Assembly: GCF_963668385.1 (NCBI RefSeq)
Contig: NZ_OY764327.1
Span: 4,498,501 to 4,562,500, forward strand
DNA: 64,000 bases
Source of the DNA: an uncultured Carboxylicivirga sp.
GTDB lineage: Bacteria; Bacteroidota; Bacteroidia; Bacteroidales; Marinilabiliaceae
Direction: 5' to 3'
Shown piece by piece: positions 1 to 8,450 of this stretch. The translations under genes and the position numbers were made by a program. The notes under the pieces are model-generated. The model saw only the letters and a program-made list of their open reading frames with translations. It had not been told where the DNA came from and ran no database searches. The stretch's first letter is position 1. Each line of letters opens with the position of its first letter.

Positions 1-2
1 AA

Positions 3-2246
3 GCTATTGGCTTTGAAATAAGGGATAAAAAGGTTGATATGAGGCCTGTTCTGGTATTGGAAAAAGATTTATCGCATAATCCAATCTTAACTTTAAGGTT
101 TCGATACGATCAAAAAGAATATCTGGCCGGAACCAAATCAGAGGTTTTTGTTGATTTACTTAAAAACAAAGGCCGTTATCAGTTTATCCGTTTTAAGCGA
201 AACAAGGAAAAAGAATCAGTTGTTATTGAGTCGCTTAAAAGTATGGGATTGGTCAATGTTAGCGCGTCTCAATATCTTCCAAATGATATTTCTTCCTACT
301 CCGAAGCTATGCTTAGTCGAATAGTTGAGTGGATCAATCATTATTATGGAGAAATTATCTCGAATAATATAATATTGGTTCAGAACGGTTTTGAAGAAAG
401 TTATTATACCGGTAAAGTAAAATTAGAGGTAGCTTATGTTGATGATAATGATTGGTTTGATATAAATGCTGTAATTACAGTAGGAGAATTTAAAATACCA
501 TTTCATAAAATACGTCAACATATTTTAAAAGGAAAACGCGAATATCATCTTCCTAATAAAGAGATTTTTGTGATACCAGAAGAATGGTTTGCTCGTTTCT
601 CAGATCTAATGCATTTTGTTGAAGTGAAGGATGATAAGATGGTTTTGGGTAAAATGCATTTTAATTTGCTTGACAAGGATAAATTGACAGAAGTTTCGCC
701 TGATTGGAAAAATAAAATCGGACAACTGATTAATGAAAGCAATGGTCGGATGTTAGATACTCCGGATGGACTTAATGCTCAGCTTCGCCAATATCAGCAA
801 GAAGGTTTTACTTGGATGCAGCTATTAAGTAAAAACAATTTTGGTGGTATTTTGGCTGATGATATGGGTTTAGGTAAAACCATTCAAACAATATCTCTAT
901 TATTAAATGAGTATAATCATTCGGAGCAAGAGGAAGATAAAGAAAATCCTGAAGAACAATTAGATTTGTTCAATGGCAATATTGTAGGTTTTAACAGAAG
1001 TAATCTTCCAGCATCGTTAATTGTGATGCCAACATCCTTGGTTCATAACTGGGCTAATGAAATCAAAAAATTTGCCCCTCAACTAAAGGTTTATTTATAT
1101 ACAGGTACAAATCGTGTTAAAACAAAAGAAATAGGTAAAATATTACGTCATTATCATGTGGTTTTGAGTAGTTATGGAGTGGTTCGCAACGATATTGATT
1201 ACTTGAGCAATTATAAGTTTCACTACGTAATTTTGGATGAAAGCCAGAATATTAAAAATCCTACATCTAAAATATATCAGGCTGTTTCAGCTTTGCAATC
1301 AACATATCGTTTAGTATTAACGGGTACTCCAATCGAAAATGCTTTGGTGGATCTTTGGGCTCAAATGAATTTTGTGAATAAAGGACTGCTGGGGAGCCTT
1401 AATTTCTTTAAAAACAATTTTGCCGGCCCCATAGAAAAAAAGCAAAATGAAGAAAAAGAGAAGAAATTACAACAACTGATTACGCCGTTTATTTTGCGCA
1501 GGACAAAGGAAATGGTAGCTAAAGAGCTCCCTCCTGTTACTGAACAAGTTTTACTATGCGATATGTCGGAAGATCAGCAAAAGTTTTATGATCGGGAAAA
1601 ATCAGGAATTCGAAATGAGCTATTGAAAGCAGTTGAAAAAACTGGCATTAATAAAAATGCTATTCTGGCTTTAAAAGCATTAACCAAATTACGCCAAATT
1701 GCTAATCACCCGGTATTGGTAGATGATAAATACAAAGGTAAATCAGGTAAGTATCAACAAATTTTTGAAAAATTAGATAGCATCATCACCGAAAAACATA
1801 AAGTACTGATATTCTCTTCTTTTGTTAAAGATTTAGAATTGATTGAGAAGGATTTAAAAGCTAAAAAGCTAAGGTATTCAAAATTAGTAGGATCTACCCT
1901 CGATCGAAATAAAGCGGTAGAAGAATTTACAAAAAATGAAGACTGTCGAATATTTTTGATCTCTTTGAAAGCTGGTGGTGTTGGATTAAATTTGGTGGAA
2001 GCAGACTATGTTTTTGTGTTAAATCCATGGTGGAATCCAGCAGCTGAAGCTCAGGCTGTTAATCGAGCTCATCGTATTGGGCAAACAAAGAATGTATTTG
2101 TTTATAAATTTATATCAGCTGATAGTATTGAAGAGAAAATTATGCGTTTGCAAGAGAAGAAAATGGAGCTGGCAGATACTTTTATAACGACTAATAACCC
2201 ACTAAAAGATATCAGTGATAGTGAACTCAAAGAATTATTTGCATAG
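3..2246 (+). CDS. SNF2-family DEAD/DEAH-box helicase (5' end outside the window)
   Basis: This is a SNF2/Rad54-type ATP-dependent DNA translocase. The reading frame is open upstream of the first ATG (position 39) to the window edge, so the gene starts outside; in related proteins the missing part often holds a SWIM zinc finger. The Walker A region ADDMGLGKTIQ is followed by the DEAH-equivalent DESQNIKNP and the TGTPIENALVDLW motif. The C-terminal helicase lobe ends with the motif VI region QAVNRAHRIGQTKNV. A charged insertion of about 35 residues follows the Walker A helix, a common variation. It lies outside the island and looks like core chromosome. The family is certain; the biological role is not. 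Confidence 0.93.
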   Translation, partial: AIGFEIRDKKVDMRPVLVLEKDLSHNPILTLRFRYDQKEYLAGTKSEVFVDLLKNKGRYQFIRFKRNKEKESVVIESLKSMGLVNVSASQYLPNDISSYSEAMLSRIVEWINHYYGEIISNNIILVQNGFEESYYTGKVKLEVAYVDDNDWFDINAVITVGEFKIPFHKIRQHILKGKREYHLPNKEIFVIPEEWFARFSDLMHFVEVKDDKMVLGKMHFNLLDKDKLTEVSPDWKNKIGQLINESNGRMLDTPDGLNAQLRQYQQEGFTWMQLLSKNNFGGILADDMGLGKTIQTISLLLNEYNHSEQEEDKENPEEQLDLFNGNIVGFNRSNLPASLIVMPTSLVHNWANEIKKFAPQLKVYLYTGTNRVKTKEIGKILRHYHVVLSSYGVVRNDIDYLSNYKFHYVILDESQNIKNPTSKIYQAVSALQSTYRLVLTGTPIENALVDLWAQMNFVNKGLLGSLNFFKNNFAGPIEKKQNEEKEKKLQQLITPFILRRTKEMVAKELPPVTEQVLLCDMSEDQQKFYDREKSGIRNELLKAVEKTGINKNAILALKALTKLRQIANHPVLVDDKYKGKSGKYQQIFEKLDSIITEKHKVLIFSSFVKDLELIEKDLKAKKLRYSKLVGSTLDRNKAVEEFTKNEDCRIFLISLKAGGVGLNLVEADYVFVLNPWWNPAAEAQAVNRAHRIGQTKNVFVYKFISADSIEEKIMRLQEKKMELADTFITTNNPLKDISDSELKELFA

Positions 2247-2323
2247 TTTTTGTAGTTTAGAGCCCTAAATAAATAAAAGAACTAACCTTAATTGGTTCTG
2301 TTGAATTTGAAAAACTTAATTGT

Positions 2324-3007
2324 ATGAAAATAATAAGTACTCTAATTTTATCTTTTACTTTAATCTGCGGATTACAAGCGCAGGATGATGATAGTAATAT
2401 TCAGAAACAGGTTCGTAAAATGGGATCTTTTGATCGCGTTAAGGCCAGTAAAGGGGTTAATGTTACACTAATTGAAGGTGATAAAGAATCGGTTGAAGTA
2501 AATATTAGAAATGGAGAATTAGGCGATGTAATAACCGAATTAAAGAGCCGTCAGCTAGTGGTTAAAATGAAAACCAGAATATATAAAGATATGGCTGTTC
2601 AGGTGTACGTTACTTATAAAACAATTCGGGAGATTGAAACCGGTTCTGGAGGTAGTATAGATGCAGAAAATACTATCTATGCCGATAAACTAAAGATACG
2701 TGCAGGCACTGATTCAAATATAGAATTGGATGTGGATGTTAATGCCATTGAAGCATCGGGTAATGCTGCCAGAATTGAGCTGTCAGGAGCATGTAAAGTT
2801 CAGGAAGTAAATATGGGTACCGGTGGAAAGTATTTAAGCTATCCTCTTGAAAGTAACGAAGCAGTTGTAAAATCTACTTTGGGAAGTAATGTGGAGATAA
2901 CCGTTAATGAAAAATTGAATGCTTCTACTGGTACTGGAGGTGCTGTTTATTACAAAGGCGAGCCGTCAAAAATACAAATAAAGGGAAAAGTTCAGGAAGC
3001 TGATTAA
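2324..3007 (+). CDS. DUF2807 (head-GIN domain) exported protein
   Basis: This 227-residue protein has an N-terminal signal peptide ending near LQAQDD. The rest is a beta-solenoid-like DUF2807 (putative autotransporter adhesin, head GIN) domain, with the characteristic start FDRVKASKGVNVTLIEGD and glycine-rich repeats such as TGSGGSIDAEN and STGTGGAVYYKGEP. Such proteins are abundant in Bacteroidota and are predicted to be exported to the envelope. Their function is unknown. It is in the same direction as the SNF2 gene, 77 bp downstream, and is the last chromosomal gene before the tRNA that holds the island. Confidence 0.85.
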   Translation: MKIISTLILSFTLICGLQAQDDDSNIQKQVRKMGSFDRVKASKGVNVTLIEGDKESVEVNIRNGELGDVITELKSRQLVVKMKTRIYKDMAVQVYVTYKTIREIETGSGGSIDAENTIYADKLKIRAGTDSNIELDVDVNAIEASGNAARIELSGACKVQEVNMGTGGKYLSYPLESNEAVVKSTLGSNVEITVNEKLNASTGTGGAVYYKGEPSKIQIKGKVQEAD

Positions 3008-3141
3008 TTAATCAGCTTCATTACAAATGAATTAGCATAAAAGCATAAATTTTATAGCAAATAAGGTTTGTATATTACAATTGAATTACCTTTCTTTGCA
3101 CCGCATTTGAGCCAAAGGGCTACTAAAGAATGCAAAAAAAA

Positions 3142-3215
3142 GGTTTCGTAGCTTAATTGGATAGAGCACCTGGTTACGGCCCAGGAGGTTGCAGGTTCGA
3201 GTCCTGCCGAGATCA
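3142..3215 (+). tRNA. tRNA-Arg (anticodon ACG)
   Basis: I folded this by eye. The acceptor stem GGTTTCG pairs with CGAGATC (two G-U pairs). The D arm is GCTT/GAGC. The anticodon stem CCTGG/CCAGG holds the loop TTACGGC with anticodon ACG. The T arm is GCAGG/CCTGC around TTCGAGT. The discriminator base is A and CCA is not encoded. The last 14 nt recur at 61750-61763, so the gene is the attachment site of the island. The tRNA remains intact because the island carries the 3' end. Confidence 0.95.
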
Positions 3216-3274
3216 CTTTTAGGTAATCAAAAATGATTAAAAGCCTGTAAATCGTATGATTTACAGGCTTTTTT
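3202..3274 (+). repeat. Left direct repeat (attL): tRNA-Arg 3' end plus terminator
   Basis: Positions 3202-3254 are identical to 61750-61802 (53 bp). After a two-base difference the match continues for 18 bp, giving 71 of 73. The repeat covers the last 14 nt of the tRNA and the whole downstream hairpin. It is the left boundary of the island. Confidence 0.88.
3241..3274 (+). terminator. Rho-independent terminator of tRNA-Arg
   Basis: A 13-bp perfect stem AAGCCTGTAAATC / GATTTACAGGCTT with a 4-nt loop is followed by a T run. It sits 25 bp after the tRNA. A second copy with loop GATT instead of GTAT is at 61789-61823. Confidence 0.9.
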
Positions 3275-3514
3275 ATTTTTACCAAATCATACAAATTCAA
3301 TTAAAACCGTATAATTGGTGAGCTATTAGGTGAATTGCTTTTTACCTTCTCATTATTTTATAAAAATTCTGTATATTAGACTAACAAAGGAATACAGCAG
3401 ATATTACCTCTTGTTAATATTGATTGATTTTTGGTGTTTTTTAGTGCATTTGGGGTGAGCTTTTTTCAACTCTTCTGTATCATAATCGATTAATTAACAT
3501 CAAAACTCAAGATC
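3275..3514. other. Gene-free attL-proximal region upstream of the integrase
   Basis: This 240-bp stretch lies between attL and the integrase. It contains one copy of the 18-bp repeat shared with the right end (3320-3337). I see no ORF. It is where the integrase promoter and arm-type binding sites would be expected. Confidence 0.6.
3320..3337 (+). repeat. 18-bp island-end direct repeat, left copy
   Basis: GAGCTATTAGGTGAATTG occurs here and at 61675-61692, in the same orientation. This copy is 118 bp inside the left boundary; the other is 75 bp inside the right boundary. Arm-type integrase or accessory-factor binding is an inference from position. Confidence 0.7.
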
Positions 3515-4777
3515 ATGCAATCCTATTCAACATTCGGAGTACAATTTATTGTACGTAAATCAAATAACAAAAAAGAGAAACTCATTTACTTAAGAATTAC
3601 CGTTGATGGAATCAGAACAGAATTCTCAACTAAATTATATTGTCCTGATCATCTATGGAATAAGGATAAAAGCAGGGTTAAATCAGACAGAGAATTTTCG
3701 GCTACAAAAACCAACAAACAACTGGAGCAAATTAGAGGTAAGGTTATAGCAATCTATCAGGATCTTCAACTTAAAAATGATCCAATAACTGCACAATTGA
3801 TTAAGAATCATTTTCTGGGAATTAAGAACCAGGGCAAGACTCTTTTTCAATTATTAGATTATTACTTATCTACTCAAAAGCACAGTTTATCACCTTATAC
3901 AATCAGACATTATAAAGTTACACAGAAGTATTTATCTAGGTTCTTAAAAGAAAGCACAAATCAGGACGATTGTTTCCTGCATAATATAAATTTCAGATTC
4001 CTTACTGAATTTGAAGCTTTCCTTAGATCCTGCCGGCCATTTGAAAAGCACATAACTAACCTTTCCCACAATACAGTATTAAAGCACTTAGCCAGACTTA
4101 GAACTATAATCAATCTTGCCATCAAATTGCAATGGATGGATCATTATCCTTTCAAATCATATCGTTTTAAGTATAATAATACAGACAGAGGATTCCTTAC
4201 TAAACAAGAACTAGAAACCATCGAAAACCATACTTTTAAAGAAGCTTTTCTTATCCTCACTCGAGATATTTTCATTTTCTCATGCTATACTGGGTTATCT
4301 TATATTGACATTAAAAACCTTCGTTCCGATCAGATCTCAATAGGTATTGATGGTAAATATTGGATCATTACGAATCGGCAAAAAACAAAAAATAAAGTTC
4401 AGATCCCTCTTTTAGCAGTGGCAGACTCAATCCTTTCTAATTACTCTAACCATCACAAAGTAGTAAACACTGGATTAGCACTACCCGTTATTTCAAATCA
4501 AAAACTCAACAAGAACTTAAAACGATTGGCTGAGCTTTGCGATATTAATAAAAATATTACTTTTCATGTAGCACGCCATACCTTTGCCACTACCGTTACT
4601 TTGGCGAATAATGTACCAATCGAAACGGTTTCCAAACTCCTTGGTCATCAAAACCTTAAGACAACTCAAATCTATGCACGCGTTATTGAGCAAAAAGTTA
4701 GTACCGATATGCTACAACTCGAACAAAAACTACAATCTACAAGCAACTTGATATCAATCAACAAGAAAACAATCTAA
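3515..4777 (+). CDS. int: Tyrosine-type site-specific integrase (phage integrase SAM-like family)
   Basis: This recombinase of 420 residues has an N-terminal arm-binding region, a SAM-like core-binding domain (about 100-215) and a catalytic domain. The box II residues are H351-V-A-R354, followed by L-L-G-H378-Q and the nucleophile Y387. The position of the first catalytic arginine, normally in TGLR, reads TGLS (residues SYIDIKNL follow). IntDOT of the Bacteroides element CTnDOT also has serine there, so this is a lineage feature rather than inactivation. The gene sits 240 bp from attL and points into the island, as island integrases usually do. It should catalyse integration at, and excision from, tRNA-Arg. 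Confidence 0.93.
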   Translation: MQSYSTFGVQFIVRKSNNKKEKLIYLRITVDGIRTEFSTKLYCPDHLWNKDKSRVKSDREFSATKTNKQLEQIRGKVIAIYQDLQLKNDPITAQLIKNHFLGIKNQGKTLFQLLDYYLSTQKHSLSPYTIRHYKVTQKYLSRFLKESTNQDDCFLHNINFRFLTEFEAFLRSCRPFEKHITNLSHNTVLKHLARLRTIINLAIKLQWMDHYPFKSYRFKYNNTDRGFLTKQELETIENHTFKEAFLILTRDIFIFSCYTGLSYIDIKNLRSDQISIGIDGKYWIITNRQKTKNKVQIPLLAVADSILSNYSNHHKVVNTGLALPVISNQKLNKNLKRLAELCDINKNITFHVARHTFATTVTLANNVPIETVSKLLGHQNLKTTQIYARVIEQKVSTDMLQLEQKLQSTSNLISINKKTI

Positions 4778-4886
4778 AACAAATATTAAAAACTACTCCT
4801 TTATTATCATTTTATCCACAAAACTAATATTATGAAGTATTACATTGGTCTATATACCCAGTATTTCTCATCTAAATTCTTACCAT

Positions 4887-6008
4887 ATGAAGAATACCCT
4901 AACCCAATTGGAGATTCTTATAGAATCATTTTACTCCGATCCAACCCACCATAACTGGTGCCAATTAAAAGATCGCATTTATTACTTATGCCAAAAATCT
5001 AAAAAAAGCTTTATTATCAGGACCCATGACTCCGAGAATCATGAAGCCTTAAAAACATTAGTAAGTACTTACCAGTACAACCTTATTAAGATATTGGATG
5101 ATCTTTATGAAATAAAGCGACATAACAAAATAGAAATGAAAGAAAACAAATGCGTTGGAAAAGTATCTAATTATCTTCTTGCGTTATTAAGCTTCTTAAA
5201 AAGTAAATACAAACGTTTTTTCGATTTTAATGCTTATGTACCCTTCATAGAATTATCCAAGCATAAATCGTTTTTTGAAACTAAGATTCTTAAAATAACA
5301 AAACATCTTTCAGATAAAGGTTTTACACAACATTTACAAATTCTACTTCTCCCCATAGCTCAGTTTATTACACAGAAGAACAGGGCTTCATATTATCAAT
5401 TAAAATTCCTTTCGGGGTACTGTAATAACTTAATGAACTATCAAGCTCCTTTGTTTTTTAACGAAACAGAAGAAGTAATCAAAATATTGGTATCTAATAA
5501 TATTAATACAAACGAAACGATTGGCTTTATCATTTGGGAATTGGAAAAAATCACATCTAACGAAGTAAACAAATTAATATGGCTTTATCGCATTCAAAAA
5601 GTCATCAAACAATATAAACCTATCCAAAAACATCGCTTTATCAGGCAAAATAAGCCGCTGAAAAAAAACTTATCAAACTGGATAGATCACGAAATTCTAT
5701 ACCACAAGAGACTTAACAAATACAGCATCATATCTAAAGATATTCAAAAAAATAAATATGATTTTAAAGTCGAAACCAAATTCTCAATTGCGCAAATAGC
5801 TTACCTCATTAAATTGTTAATTGAATCAGGTTTGGTAAAGAAAGAGACTAAGGAAAAACTATTCACAATTATTTCTGAAAATTTCACTAGTGTTCGTAGT
5901 GAAAGCATAGCTATTTCAACTCTAAATTCAAGATATAAAGAAATCACATTGCATACTCAGACCTCTATTCGAAATGTACTATTAAAACTTATCAAAGGTA
6001 TAAAGTGA
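4887..6008 (+). CDS. RteC-like mobile-element protein
   Basis: The frame is open from a TTG at 4845, but the first ATG is at 4887, which I take as the start (373 residues). The protein is basic and helical. Its C-terminal part (residues about 290-373) has the pattern FSIAQIAYLIKLLIESGLV and TLNSRYKEI, which resembles the C-terminus of RteC-family proteins of Bacteroidota integrative elements. In CTnDOT, RteC activates excision genes. I recognise the similarity by pattern only. It lies 109 bp after the integrase and just before a palindromic operator and an excisionase-like gene, which fits a role in excision control. Confidence 0.6.
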   Translation: MKNTLTQLEILIESFYSDPTHHNWCQLKDRIYYLCQKSKKSFIIRTHDSENHEALKTLVSTYQYNLIKILDDLYEIKRHNKIEMKENKCVGKVSNYLLALLSFLKSKYKRFFDFNAYVPFIELSKHKSFFETKILKITKHLSDKGFTQHLQILLLPIAQFITQKNRASYYQLKFLSGYCNNLMNYQAPLFFNETEEVIKILVSNNINTNETIGFIIWELEKITSNEVNKLIWLYRIQKVIKQYKPIQKHRFIRQNKPLKKNLSNWIDHEILYHKRLNKYSIISKDIQKNKYDFKVETKFSIAQIAYLIKLLIESGLVKKETKEKLFTIISENFTSVRSESIAISTLNSRYKEITLHTQTSIRNVLLKLIKGIK

Positions 6009-6063
6009 TTTTTTTGCAAAAAAGTAATGCTTCGTTAGTGTCATTATATCAAACTATTACAAA

Positions 6064-6099
6064 AGTGTACCATAAGTGTACCGGTACACTTGGTACACT
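6064..6099. promoter_or_regulatory. Quadruple GTGTACC palindromic operator or iteron
   Basis: The site consists of AGTGTACC at 6064-6071 and 6075-6082, then their inverted copies GGTACACT at 6083-6090 and 6092-6099. The two inner units abut to form a 16-bp perfect palindrome. It lies between the RteC-like gene and the HTH gene, 80 bp before the HTH start. A regulator operator or a replication iteron are both possible; the sequence does not decide between them. Confidence 0.75.
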
Positions 6100-6178
6100 C
6101 TCCTTTCTGCAATTATTCTAATCTTCGTTTTGCACTAAAATCAATCAAATAATAAAATCATCTTTTCTAACTAAAACT

Positions 6179-6451
6179 ATGAAAATGAACAAAGATCAAA
6201 TTGTAACAACAGAACATTTGCAACAATTCAAATCTGAATTACTGAGTGAAATTAAGACGATTATCAATACTGGTGAATCAAAAAAACAATGGCTAAAATC
6301 CAAAGACGTTATTAAACAATTAAAAATATCTCCAGGTACCCTTCAGAACATGAGAGTAAACGGCATCATTCCATTTACTCGTATAGGAGGTGTTATCTAT
6401 TACGACCAGGACGACATCCAGCAGATGCTAATCCAAAACAAACAAACTTAA
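6179..6451 (+). CDS. Helix-turn-helix protein, excisionase/MerR-like (HTH_17)
   Basis: This small 90-residue protein carries a C-terminal winged helix-turn-helix of the excisionase type: WLKSKDVIKQLKISPGTLQN (residues about 38-57), then RVNGIIPFTRIGGVIYYDQD and a final helix. Such proteins stand next to integrases in Bacteroidota elements and act as excision directionality factors or as regulators of the replication genes. The palindromic GTGTACC site immediately upstream could be its own operator (inference). N-terminal residues 1-37 form a helix with no recognised domain. Confidence 0.82.
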   Translation: MKMNKDQIVTTEHLQQFKSELLSEIKTIINTGESKKQWLKSKDVIKQLKISPGTLQNMRVNGIIPFTRIGGVIYYDQDDIQQMLIQNKQT

Positions 6452-6710
6452 TTAATTAACAAAGGTCTTTTTTGAATTAAGCGTAATGCTTCCCTCGCCT
6501 TTTAGAAGAAGGTCTGGATGAGGTAAAACTCTAACAGGCAAAGCCGTTCTATAGAAGCATCAGTTTCGCTCTATCATCTATAAGTCGTACAGCAACGTTC
6601 AAACTTAAAATATCTAAAGCGTAGCATCCGGAAGCAAGACTCTGTTTTGTATTGCATTTAAGGTTGATCTCTGACTTTTTATTGTCAGTCTTTATACTTG
6701 ATACTATAAA

Positions 6711-7436
6711 ATGAACTACATCAAGCACCAAACCAATGTTTTTGCCTTGATGGACCAGGTTACTAGCTTCAAACCCTATCATATAAGCTTATACCTTGTC
6801 TTGTTCCGGATGTGGAATGCAAACCGATTCGAAAATCCTATTTCAATCTCAAGAAAAGAAACTATGAAACGGGCACACATTGGATCTAATAAAACCTATT
6901 TGAGAACACTTAGAGATTTACATCATTATGGTTTTATTCGTTACGATCCATCATTTGATTCAAATGTTGGAAGTAAAGTACACCTGTACACTTTTGACCA
7001 TGGCGCCTGTTCCCTACCTGGGTCAAAAATGCCCCCTTCTATAAACAATAAACAAACAAATACTCTATATAGGGAAAATGAAAATTCTAATATAAGTCAA
7101 AATAATGATGATATGAAAAATCCAACATCTCAACATCCACCCCTCCGTCACATCCAAATCTACTTCCAATCGAAAGGGCAACCCATCGAAGAAGCCGAAA
7201 GATTCTTCAACTACTATGAATCCAACGGTTGGCTTGTCGGCGGTCGCTCAAAAATGAAAGACTGGAAAGCCGCCTCCCGAAACTGGATCCTCAACACCAA
7301 ACGCTTCAACTCAAGAACGAGCAGTGGACCTTGCCGAAGTACGACATCCAACAATCAAAATCCCCACAAGGCAACAGAGCCAAGTCGCCGCAGTTCCCAG
7401 AACACGTCGGAGGGTAACTACAGCGAACCATTATAA
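6711..7436 (+). CDS. Replication-initiator-like protein (DnaD/winged-helix type)
   Basis: The N-terminal 100 residues resemble a winged-helix module of mobile-element replication proteins (ISLYLVLFRMWNANRF, then SRKETMKRAHIGSNKTYLR). A variable polar linker follows. Around residues 150-200 is a segment ending MKDWKAASRNWILN, the hallmark of DnaD-like and primosomal C-terminal domains. The tail after residue 205 is rich in Ser, Arg, Asn and Thr. The gene pairs with the DnaC-like ATPase downstream, a usual arrangement for an element that recruits the host helicase after excision. Assignment rests on motif patterns, so the exact family is uncertain. Confidence 0.62.
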   Translation: MNYIKHQTNVFALMDQVTSFKPYHISLYLVLFRMWNANRFENPISISRKETMKRAHIGSNKTYLRTLRDLHHYGFIRYDPSFDSNVGSKVHLYTFDHGACSLPGSKMPPSINNKQTNTLYRENENSNISQNNDDMKNPTSQHPPLRHIQIYFQSKGQPIEEAERFFNYYESNGWLVGGRSKMKDWKAASRNWILNTKRFNSRTSSGPCRSTTSNNQNPHKATEPSRRSSQNTSEGNYSEPL

Positions 7437-7470
7437 ATCTAAAGAGTAGCCTCCCCAAGAAGCGTCAGCT

Positions 7471-7517
7471 TCGTCCTAAAACCTAAAAGATGCGAAGCAT
7501 CGTTCTAAAACCTAATA
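7471..7517. repeat. Short tandem repeat with hairpin
   Basis: TCGTCCTAAAACCTAAAA (7471-7488) and TCGTTCTAAAACCTAATA (7500-7517) differ at two positions. Between and across them lies the hairpin GATGC-GAA-GCATC (7489-7501). They fill the gap before the DnaC-like gene. No function is evident. Confidence 0.6.
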
Positions 7518-7525
7518 TCTAGAAA

Positions 7526-8173
7526 ATGTTCTACACAATCCAAAACAACACAATGCTCTACAATTACCAAAAGAGTCTTGATTTCCTTCTTTCTAAAGGG
7601 AAAGAAAAGTACGGGCCATGCTTCAAATTTTACAACGAAGACAAGCAAATTATCAAAAAGCTATTCACTTACATTATTCGTGATGAGGTACAAGCCAAAG
7701 AGTTAAATCTTGACCTTCGAAAAGGATTATTCTTATGTGGTCCCGTTGGTTGTGGCAAAACATCATTGATGCACCTTATTCAATTACTTATTCATCCGAC
7801 CAAACGCTTTGGTCTAAAAGCTTGCAGAGATGTTAGTTTTGAATTTCAAAAACAAGGATTTGATATCATTCATCGTTATAGCAAAAGATGTTTCTCTATC
7901 ACTCCTGGTTCCAAAGTACCAATCACAACCTGCTTTGATGACTTGGGAGCCGAACAAAATCTCAAATACTTTGGAAGCGAATGTAATGTCATGGCCGAAG
8001 TCATTCTCTCGCGTTACGAACTTTTCGTATCCGACAAGCTAATCACGCATCTAACCAGTAACCTCAACGCCAATCAAATTGAAGAAATGTATGGCACCAG
8101 GGTACGCAGTCGCCTCCGCGAAATGATGAACGTCATCTCTTGGTCCGACACTGCCACCGACAAACGCCAATAG
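7526..8173 (+). CDS. DnaC-like AAA+ ATPase (helicase loader of the element)
   Basis: This 215-residue P-loop protein has Walker A GPVGCGKTS (about residues 73-81) and a Walker B-like CFDDLGAE (about 132-139). The following region has a conserved LSRYELF and a sensor-type THLTSNLN, then an arginine-finger-like RVRSRLREMM. This is the DnaC/IstB-type architecture without an IstB transposition partner. Next to a DnaD-like protein it most likely loads the replicative helicase on the excised element. A second Met (MLYNYQKS, 7553) is an alternative start. The gene is followed by IS debris rather than by mobilization genes. Confidence 0.75.
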   Translation: MFYTIQNNTMLYNYQKSLDFLLSKGKEKYGPCFKFYNEDKQIIKKLFTYIIRDEVQAKELNLDLRKGLFLCGPVGCGKTSLMHLIQLLIHPTKRFGLKACRDVSFEFQKQGFDIIHRYSKRCFSITPGSKVPITTCFDDLGAEQNLKYFGSECNVMAEVILSRYELFVSDKLITHLTSNLNANQIEEMYGTRVRSRLREMMNVISWSDTATDKRQ

Positions 8174-8450
8174 CCTGCAATTAATGCTGTTATTTTCTTC
8201 TTAGCTAGTAGTTAAAACTCTAACGTGCAAAGACAGATATTGTCCATTGGGTTCTCTCTCCAAAATGGAGAGGGATTAATAGATATTTATCTTTAAATTT
8301 CTTGATATGGTTATACGAAGAAAATTAATCATTTAATACAAATTTAACATCAACTAATTTGGCATACGTGATAGCATAATTCCCATGTTAATATAATCCT
8401 TTCCATGCCCACCTAATAGCTTAATAAATGTATTCTTTAAATCACTAGTA
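8174..8450. other. Intergenic region with a short hairpin
   Basis: There is no credible ORF. A hairpin of the form CTCTCC-AAAAT-GGAGAG lies at 8255-8271. A segment TTAAAACTCTAAC near 8212-8224 resembles GTAAAACTCTAAC near 6523-6535. It ends at the left inverted repeat of the IS element. Confidence 0.5.

Noticed and set aside
3052-3300. 82-residue minus-strand frame across the tRNA and terminator
   Set aside because: It is antisense to tRNA-Arg and its terminator, so the frame is accidental.
6549-6782. 77-residue minus-strand frame overlapping the replication-initiator-like gene
   Set aside because: It overlaps a better-supported plus-strand gene and has no recognisable content.
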